NCBI GenBank assembly: GCA_009760885.1
Contig: CM019713.1
Span: 22,204,427-22,268,426 of the forward strand
Source: Achatina immaculata
Taxonomy: Eukaryota > Mollusca > Gastropoda > Stylommatophora > Achatinidae
Length of the DNA stretch: 64,000 nt
Reading direction: 5' to 3'
This document shows, in pieces, positions 56,941-64,000 of the stretch; the first letter of the stretch is position 1; each line of letters opens with the position of its first letter. Below the pieces are notes generated by a model, which made no database searches, was not told the origin of the DNA, and worked only from the letters and a program-made list of their open reading frames with translations. The position numbers and the translations under genes were made by a program.

Positions 56941-57184
56941 TAAAACACAAAAAATCGGAAAATGCTCATTACAAAATCTCAACTCTCACTCACTGAGAAC
57001 TTGAAACCTGTGCCACAAGTCAGACGAACACTCACACACACTCAACATCATTATCAACATCATCATTTCCTCAAATGTAAACAAGAAAATGTCTGCGGGC
57101 GCACACAAATACTTGGTGAACTTCAACTACGACAATTTCATTCCCCAAGGCTGCAATTTTTCATCTTTCTTTCCTCCCCTTCCG

Positions 57185-58365
57185 GAGTCCCACCTGCTGA
57201 TCAACCTCTCTTTCATGTATTCAATACTTCCAACACTGTCCCACACCTCACCTACCCACCTGCTCATCAACCTATCCTTCATGTATTCAATACTTCCAAC
57301 ACTGTCCCACACCTCACCTACCCACCTGCTCATCAACCTATCTTTCATGTATTCAATACTTCCAACACTGTCCCACACCTCACCTACCCACCTGCTCATC
57401 AACCTATCTTTCAAGTATTCAATACTTCCAACAGTGTCCCACACCTCACCTACCCACCTGCTCATCAACCTATCTTTCATGTATTCAATACTTCCAACAT
57501 TGTCCCACACTTCACCTACCCACCTTCCCATCAACCTATCTTTCATGTATTCAATACTTCCAACACTGTCCCACACCTCACCTACCCACCAACCTATTTT
57601 TCATGTATTCAATACTTCCAACACTGTCCCACACCTCACCTACCCACCTGCTCATCAACCTATCTTTCATGTATTCAATACTTCCAACACTGTCCCACAC
57701 TTCACCTACCCACCTGCTCATCAACCTATCTTTCATGTATTCAATACTTCCAACACTGTCCCACACCTCACCTACCCACCTGCTCATCAACCTATCTTTC
57801 ATGTATTCAATACTTCCAACACTGTCCCACACTTCACCTACCCACCTGCTCATCAACCTATCTTTCATGTATTCAATACTTCCAACACTGTCCCACACCT
57901 CACCTACCCACCTGCTCATCAACCTATCTTTCATGTATTCAATACTTCCAACAGTGTCCCACATCTCACCTACCCACCTGCTCATCAACCTATCTTTCAT
58001 GTATTCAATACTTCCAACAGTGTCCCACACCTCACCTACCCACCTGCTCATCAACATATCTTTCATGTATTCAATACTTCCAACAGTGTCCCACACCTCA
58101 CCTACCCACCAACCTATCTTTCATGTATTCAATACTTCCAACACTGTCCCACACCTCACCTACCCACCTGCTCATCAACCTATCTTTCATGTATTCAATA
58201 CTTCCAACAGTATCCCACACCTGACCTACCCACCTGCTCATCAACCTATCTTTCATGTATTCAATACTTCCAACAGTGTCCCACACCTCACCTACCCATC
58301 TATCTCCTCAAATACTTCAAACAGTGCCCCACACCTGACCTACCCATCTATCTTCTCAAATAGTT
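57185..58365. repeat. 66-bp minisatellite, ~18 copies
   Basis: Unit cctatctttcatgtattcaa... Two copies (57590, 58112) lack a 12-bp block (tgctcatcaacc-type), and their spacing suggests a larger duplicated block of about 520 bp. Open frames of up to 424 codons result. Confidence 0.96.
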
Positions 58366-58373
58366 CAGTAATT

Positions 58374-59874
58374 ATTCATTTCATTCATTTGCATGTCCCT
58401 CGCGGAACTTTGCCTCCCTAACAGCACTCTTGTAGGCCTCTCGGTTGTGAGCAAGATGGCCTTGCTGTTGATGCATCCATTTGCAGATCATCAGCGATGT
58501 CTTGCAGCCATCTTCGCCTTGGTCTTCCTCTCTTTCTTTTTCCCATTATGTACCCTTCCAATATGATTTTCTCTAGATTATCATAACGTTTAATGTGTTC
58601 AAAATATTTAAGTTTTCTCTCTCTTTAATCCTCTTTATTAGCTAGCTTTCTTCAATATTAAGTTCTTGTAGTATGGATATATTTTATCTTTTTTTGTGTC
58701 CTTTATATTTGGAGAACTCTTCTGTAGCACTTACATTCAAAGGCATTTATGTGTTTCTCAGCTGTTTTGTTAAGTGTCCAGGTCTCACAGGCATATGTTG
58801 TGATGGGAAAGATGCATGTCCTTAAAAATCTTATTTTTTTAGTTCTGTCTGTTCCTCTCCACAGATTCTTTAGTTGTTTTACTTTCGTATGAGCGATAGA
58901 TGTCCTCCTTTTAATTTCCCTCATTGTATCTCCATTATTAGTTAGTTGTGATCCAAGATATTCAAAACTCTCCACTTCTTCCAGTTTTTCCTCATTGATA
59001 CATATATCAGCTGCCTTGTTTGTTTTGTCACTTGTGATCAATTTGGTTTTCTTTACATTAAGATAGAAGTTTTGCTCTTTGCTATTCTTACGGACTGACA
59101 TAATTAGTTTTTCCATTCCTTTTTGTGTTGTGGACAGTAATACTGTGTCATCAGCATATCTAATCTCTGGTATTTCATAATCTCCAATTGTTATGGCATC
59201 GTAATATTCTTTGTCTACATCTTCTCTAACATTCCTCATTATATTTTCAGTATACAAGTTAAATACGTAGGGTGACAATATGCATCCCTGATGGACCCCT
59301 TGTTTTATGTCAAACCAAGTTGTTGTTTCACCATTTATTCTTACTGCTGCTTGTTGGTCTAGATACAGCAGTGATGTTAATTGTATCAAATGTGTTGGAA
59401 ATCCCATTTTTTCCATTATTTCTCAAAGTTTTTGGTGTTGTACAAAATCAAATGCCTTTGAGTAGTCTATAAAAGATAAATATAGATTCACATTAAACTC
59501 TCTGCATTTCTCTATCAGTCATCTTATATTGAATATATGATCTCCCGATCTTCTTCCTTGCCTGAAACCAGCTTGGACCATATTGACTACTTCTTATATT
59601 TTCTTACGAAGTCTACCCATTATGATTTTTAACAGAATTTTACTGGCATGACTAATCAGGGCAACAGTTCTGTAGTTTGTGCATAATTTCAGGTTACACT
59701 TTTTTGGCAGTGGTATGAATATAGTTTTTTTCCATTCTTTTGGCCAAATACCTGAATGCTATATCTTTTACATAGTGCATGATAGACTGTTGCACATTCC
59801 TTTCCTCCTGCTTTAATAAGTTCAGCTGTTATCTCATCATATCCTGGTGATTTAACATTTTTCAGATTTTTTTC
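58374..59874 (-). mobile_element. LINE family B, longest copy, with reverse transcriptase
   Basis: The minus strand starts near KSPGYDEITAEL (59830-59870), then LPKKCNLKLCTNYRTVALIS-like coding, MEKMGFPTHLIQLTSLLYLD, GVHQGCILSPYVFNLYTENI, IRYADDTVLLS (catalytic Asp pair at about 59150), ESFEYLGSQLTNNGDT, ACETWTLNKTAEKHINAFEC and the GHIK-type end with a GAAT tail. Stops and frameshifts in the 5' part. Possible target-site duplication tcagtaatt at 58365-58373 and 59875-59883. Confidence 0.92.
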
Positions 59875-59935
59875 TCAGTAATTGTATTCAGGAAAAAAAC
59901 AACAGTAAAACAATCCATGAATTCTTCCTTCCCCC

Positions 59936-59993
59936 CCCCCCCCAGAACAAAGAACTTGCATCTCCTGGAGTTCTGACATTTCTAACATACATC

Positions 59994-60033
<40 letters not shown>
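59936..60033. repeat. Poly-C and (GT)n(GA)n microsatellites
   Basis: A C run at 59932-59943, then (GT)9 and (GA)10 at about 59994-60031. Confidence 0.93.
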
Positions 60034-60034
<1 letters not shown>

Positions 60035-60059
60035 GCAGTATTAAGTTACTCCTATGATT

Positions 60060-60245
60060 TAGTTATTCTATATCTGTGAATGTAAGGATAGGAGGATCAT
60101 TGTTTTGTTTTATTTTACATGTTATTCCTGCTTATTATCTTTGTACATACTTGAATGACTGGCAAGAGTGAATAATGACAGACAGAGGACAGATTGCCAA
60201 ACGTGCTTGTGTGCCCAGTTCTTCAGGCTTTCCAAATACAATTAA
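60060..60245 (+). mobile_element. Diverged LINE family C 3'-end fragment
   Basis: Resembles 61590-61690: gaatgactg, gagtgaa, gacagattgcc..acgtgcttgtgtgcccagttctt. The match is loose and this is a tentative call. Confidence 0.45.
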
Positions 60246-60251
60246 GGCAAT

Positions 60252-60340
60252 CTCTCTCTCTCTCTCTCTCGCACACACAAAGCACACACACACTCACTCA
60301 CACACTCTCTCACACACACACTCTCTCTCACACACACATT
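60252..60340. repeat. (CT)n/(CA)n microsatellites
   Basis: Interleaved CT and CA runs directly in front of the family C LINE. Confidence 0.9.
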
Positions 60341-61414
60341 TAACATGATTGATCATGAAATCCTAGTTAGAAAGCTTGAGACATAGATTACACCCTGACT
60401 TGACAAAATTTATTACATCTTTTCTTTCCAACAGACAACAGGTAGTTTGCATCGAAAAGTCTAAGTCAAGTACATCTGTGGTTGATAATGGCGTTCCACA
60501 TAGATCTATTCTTGGTCCTCTCCTGTTTACCATCTACATCAATGATCTTCCACTTCATCTCAAAAAATCATCTTGTGACCTCTTTTCTGATGACTGCACA
60601 GTTTACACTAGTGACAATGACTGTATTAACCTTGAGTCAGCTCTTCAAATTGAAATAAACAGTCTAATTAACTGGAGCAACAACAACAGAATGCTCATAA
60701 ACATCAGCAAAACAAAATCCATGCTCATTACAACAAGACAGAAATTAACAAATTCACCAACAACAACACTACAGCTCCATGCTGGAACTTCACAGATAGA
60801 GAATGTTAGTGAACATAAAACTCTAGGTCTCATGATTGACCAGCACCTCAGCTGGAATCATCATGTAGACAATCTAACCAAATGCAATGCACAAAAAATT
60901 TACCAATTTACTAAAATTAAACATTTTCTTGACACAGACACCAGAAAAATATACTACATATCACAGATACAAACACACTTGGACTACTGTTCCACAGTCT
61001 GGGATGGTTGTTCCATGTCAAACATGAAAAGACTTTACTCACTTCAAAAATGGGCAGTAAAGATTATAGATAACAAACACGCAGCACATATTTAATAAGG
61101 ACAAACATCTTGATATTCTACCCCTCAAGAAGATATTTCTTTTCAACAAGGCGAAGTTAATTCATAAAATTCTATCGCACAATGCCCCACCCTATCTGTG
61201 GTCGTTGTTAAAATCCAATCCAAAACACAGTAAACGCTTAAGCAATTGTATTATCCCAAAACCAAGGTATATATGTTTAAAAAAAAGCTTCTCTTACTCA
61301 GCTGCCCACCTTTGGAATGCCCTACCAATTCACGTAAAACTTATACGTAATATTCGTTCTTATAACTTTAAACTTTGTCAACATCTGTTTGATATGGACT
61401 ATATGCCTCCGTAA
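60341..61414 (+). pseudogene. Family C LINE reverse transcriptase, C-terminal half
   Basis: FITSFLSNRQQVVCIEKSKS, NGVPHRSILGPLLFTIYIND, then LFSDDCTVYTSD at the catalytic box (usual YADD/FADD changed to FSDD; both Asp kept). Next LINISKTKSMLITTRQK, LGLMIDQHLSWNHHVDNLTK and LDYCSTVWDGCS. After a frame break at about 61094 it continues FNKAKLIHKILSHNAPPYLW and AAHLWNALPIHVKLI. The GVPQGS motif has Gln changed to His, so it is likely inactive. Confidence 0.92.
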
Positions 61415-61705
61415 GCATAGTTTAAAGTATTTTTTAAATACTGCTTTTCTAGAAATTTGTTAGTTTTGAATGAACGTAAGAATGCAAGTTTATTTCATGT
61501 TGTTGCATAAATCAGAGTGTAGAGTGTATGGACAAGAGATAAGTTTATTATTTATTTATGTAATCATTTAATATGTCTTCATGATTACTATGCTCAATAA
61601 CAAATGCTGAATGACTGTGACTGAGTGAAAGCTGTATGATGAAGGGCAGAATGTCAGACGGGCCTGCGTACCCAATTCTTAACCCTTTGAAAATAAAGAA
61701 TGTTC
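60341..61705 (+). mobile_element. LINE family C (CR1/Jockey-like), 5'-truncated
   Basis: Starts in the reverse transcriptase (NMIDHEIL) and runs through the C-terminus (to 61414) and the 3' untranslated region ending aaaataaagaatgttcgttc. Inserted between simple repeats. The same 3' end recurs as fragments at 40485 and 52425, so this family has been active in the genome. Confidence 0.9.
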
Positions 61706-61756
61706 GTTCACACACATACACAAACACTCACACACACACTCTCTCTCTCTCTCTTC
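61706..61756. repeat. (CA)n(CT)n microsatellite
   Basis: Simple repeat after the family C LINE tail. Confidence 0.92.
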
Positions 61757-62029
61757 TCACCTTTGTTCAACCATGGAAGAAGAAAAACTGGCTCACCCTT
61801 TGTGTGCTTCGTCACTCATTAGCTGTTGTCAGTTACTCGTTTTTGTCATCGTGTTTTTCTTTTCACGAATTCCTTGATTTTTATTCCTCCTTAACTTCGC
61901 CAAACCACTTTTTACATTCTCTATTTATTTCTTTACTTTTCCATTTTGGACAAATGTAAATTTTCTGCCAGCCTTCTTCTCCCTGACTTGCCCCTAATAA
62001 CAAACGAAATCTTACTTTGGAGTAGTAGT
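61757..62029. other. Unique spacer, no gene seen
   Basis: No recognisable coding. Confidence 0.4.
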
Positions 62030-62122
62030 TCGTTGTAAAAGTAAAGCTTGTTATGTTTAACGTGTAAAGGTAAAGCTTGTTATGTTTAACATGTAAAAGT
62101 AAAGCGTATGTTTAACGTGTAA
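62030..62122. repeat. ~32-bp repeat, 3 copies
   Basis: Unit gtaaagcttgttatgtttaa..., last copy shortened. Confidence 0.9.
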
Positions 62123-62214
62123 CACAGCAGTCCTAGTATAATACACTTCCTGAACTCACACACTAGCGTGGCCCAACTTTAAACACTGAACATGGAACCC
62201 GGCAGAATCATCAG

Positions 62215-62575
62215 AAAATCCATCTAGTCAAGACAAGTAATCAATATCTTCACACTGCCCCGCTCTCTGCCAGACCAGCTCTTACATCTAGTCAAGGCAA
62301 GAAATCAACATCTTTACGCTCTCTGCTAGACCAGCTCTTACATCTAGTCAAGGCAAGAAATCAACATCTTCACGCTCTCTGCCAGACCAGCTCTTACATC
62401 TAGTCAAGGCAAGAAATCAACATCTTCACGCTCTCTGCCAGACCAGCTCTTACATCTAGTCAAGGCAAGAAATCAACATCTTCACGCTCTCTGCCAGACC
62501 AGCTCTTACATCTAGTCAAGGCAATAAATCAACATCTTTACGCTCTCTGTCGGACTAGCTCTTACATCTACAAAC
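62215..62575. repeat. 56-bp minisatellite, ~6 copies
   Basis: Unit catctagtcaaggcaagaaa... Confidence 0.95.
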
Positions 62576-62689
62576 AATAAATACTAGAAGGGCCATTTTC
62601 TTTGCATCAAACGTAAAAGGCATCTCTCATGACACTGAAACTACCGGAACTAAGTGAACAGATGTTGCTGTACTGGCTGATGGTAGACT

Positions 62690-63110
62690 TGCTGCATGTT
62701 TCCTGCTGACAAAGATCTAGAGACATGCTTCCTGCTGCATGTTTTCTGCCTACAAAGATCTGGAGATATGGTTCTTACTGTGTTTTCCGTTGACAAAGAT
62801 CTAGAGACATGGTTCTTGCTGTATGTTTTCTGCTGGCAAAGATCTAGAGACATGGTTCTTGCTGTATGTTTTCTGCTGACAAAGATCTAGAGACATGGTT
62901 CTTGCTGTATGTTTTCTGTTGACAAAGATCTAGAGACATGGTTCTTGCTGTATGTTTTCTGCTGACAAAGATCTAGAGACATGGTTCTTGCTGTATGTTT
63001 TCTGTTGACAAAGATCTAGAGACATGGTTCTTGCTGTATGTTTTCTGCTGACAAAGATCTAGAGACATGGTTCTTGCTGTATGTTTTCTGTTGACAAAGA
63101 TTTGACTGAA
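62690..63110. repeat. 43-bp minisatellite, ~9.5 copies
   Basis: Unit tgacaaagatctagagacat...; the tgctgac and tgttgac subtypes alternate, indicating dimer-wise growth. Confidence 0.95.
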
Positions 63111-63184
63111 ACTCTGTTTCTCCAATACTTGCGCATCATCATTTTTATATTATTTTCATAACAGCTTAACACATCTGTTTCTGA

Positions 63185-63425
63185 AGGTTTTATTGCTGTC
63201 TTTATTCTTACAATTGTTATTCTTACTATCATCTCTGTTAGCATTGCCATTATTATTTTTATCTTTACCATTATCACTGTTATCGTTACAATTGTTACTG
63301 TTTACTATTATCATTGTTATTATTACTCTTATCTTTACTTTTATTACTTTCATCGCTACTATTATTAATGTTTTCATTAATTTTATATCTGTTTATGATA
63401 TCTTTATTACCTTCATCAATACTAA
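63185..63425. repeat. TTA/ATT-rich low-complexity tract
   Basis: Imperfect trinucleotide-like sequence (ttattacttttatc...), no stable period. Confidence 0.8.
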
Positions 63426-63775
63426 AACTATAGAAATATTTCATCAAAGAGGAAAGTTATTTGTAAGGGTCCTGAGATATGGGCCAGGAATGTAGCCGTC
63501 TACTGGACACGCCAATACAGCAATGAAAACACATGCAGATGAACTAGAACTGTGTTTCGATTTTATGAACTTGATACGTGCACGCACCTAACCAAAAACG
63601 TGCTGAGCGGTTGCAAGAGCTTCATTATTCTGGATTTGAACCTTCATGTGTATGTTAGTGTCGCAATAATGAAAGCAAGAAACATCTCGGCGTAGTTGTG
63701 GACTCTGCTCTCTAGTTATCACTGATGACAAGTTGTTCTGTTATCACACACACGCATATACAAACACCGTGCAGC
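63426..63775. other. Unique spacer, no gene seen
   Basis: No coding recognised. Confidence 0.4.
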
Positions 63776-63831
63776 ATCACATACATACATACATACATAC
63801 ATACATACATACATACATACACACACACACA
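63776..63831. repeat. (CATA)n(CA)n microsatellite
   Basis: About 11 CATA units, then CA repeats. Confidence 0.96.
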
Positions 63832-64000
63832 GGCAGATTAGCTATATGGCCTGAACAAACTGTTCAAGACAATCTTCAAAATAAAAATGAAACGGGGTGC
63901 TAACTTTGTGAGCGAAGAAGAAGAAGAGGAGTAGGAGGAGAATGAAGAGATAATGATCACTGGGAAAATAACTGCGTGTAAACAAAGACCACAGATCATT

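Noticed and set aside
56962..58363. Two ~420-codon frames
   Set aside because: They arise from the 66-bp repeat with 12-bp deletions; the frames overlap and are equally open.
1..64000. tRNA or rRNA genes
   Set aside because: No A/B-box cloverleaf or rRNA-like core was recognised on reading; not tested by software.

Overview
This is intronic eukaryotic, animal (metazoan) DNA, AT-rich, crowded with minisatellites and dead transposons. The only host gene I can support is on the minus strand. Its ten exons, between 5170 and 41817, encode the start of the extracellular part of an EGF receptor (EGFR/ErbB) homologue. Read from high to low coordinates they are L1 (41638-41817, 40647-40829, 32799-32939), the furin-like cysteine-rich domain (29408-29491, 24685-24806, 21730-21871, 19625-19729), then L2 (11010-11121 OR 8687-8798, then 5170-5331). 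All junctions have AG/GT splice sites and the reading frame passes through every one. The signal-peptide exon lies beyond 41817 and was not seen. The rest of L2, later domains and the kinase lie below position 1. Intron-rich structure, LINE families, a Penelope-like element and very many minisatellites would fit a mollusc or another lophotrochozoan, but this is a weak inference.

The most interesting host signal is the exon pair 11010-11121 / 8687-8798. Both are exactly 112 bp, have the same phases and encode homologous 36-residue starts of L2 at about 39% identity. Including both or neither breaks the frame, so they look like mutually exclusive exons giving two versions of the ligand-binding L2 lobe. 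I do not know whether this is already described.

Transposons: 946-4813 is a LINE with a 13-bp target-site duplication that itself contains two younger LINE insertions, each with its own duplication. At 13.7-15.1 kb there is a Penelope-like 3' end flanked by ~195-bp inverted repeats with hammerhead-ribozyme-like remnants. At 15.37-15.56 kb lies a hAT-type MITE. At 16.24-19.21 kb a Tigger/pogo transposon is split by a second Penelope-like copy with a GIY-YIG domain. At 21.95-23.45 kb there is a Tc1-like element with both terminal inverted repeats. Further LINE remnants lie at 19.9, 24.1, 25.0, 31.0, 39.2, 40.5, 47.8, 49.7, 52.4, 53.6, 58.4 and 60.3 kb.

Tandem repeats: about forty minisatellite arrays (units 14-84 bp) are present, the largest a 27-bp array of about 116 copies (33.3-36.5 kb). 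Several start exactly at exon edges and have copied real splice sites; the clearest has 17 extra copies of the donor of the 29408-29491 exon. From 42 kb to the right end I found no host exon: only minisatellites, LINE remnants and a sequence-identical 1885-bp tandem duplication (47544-51313).
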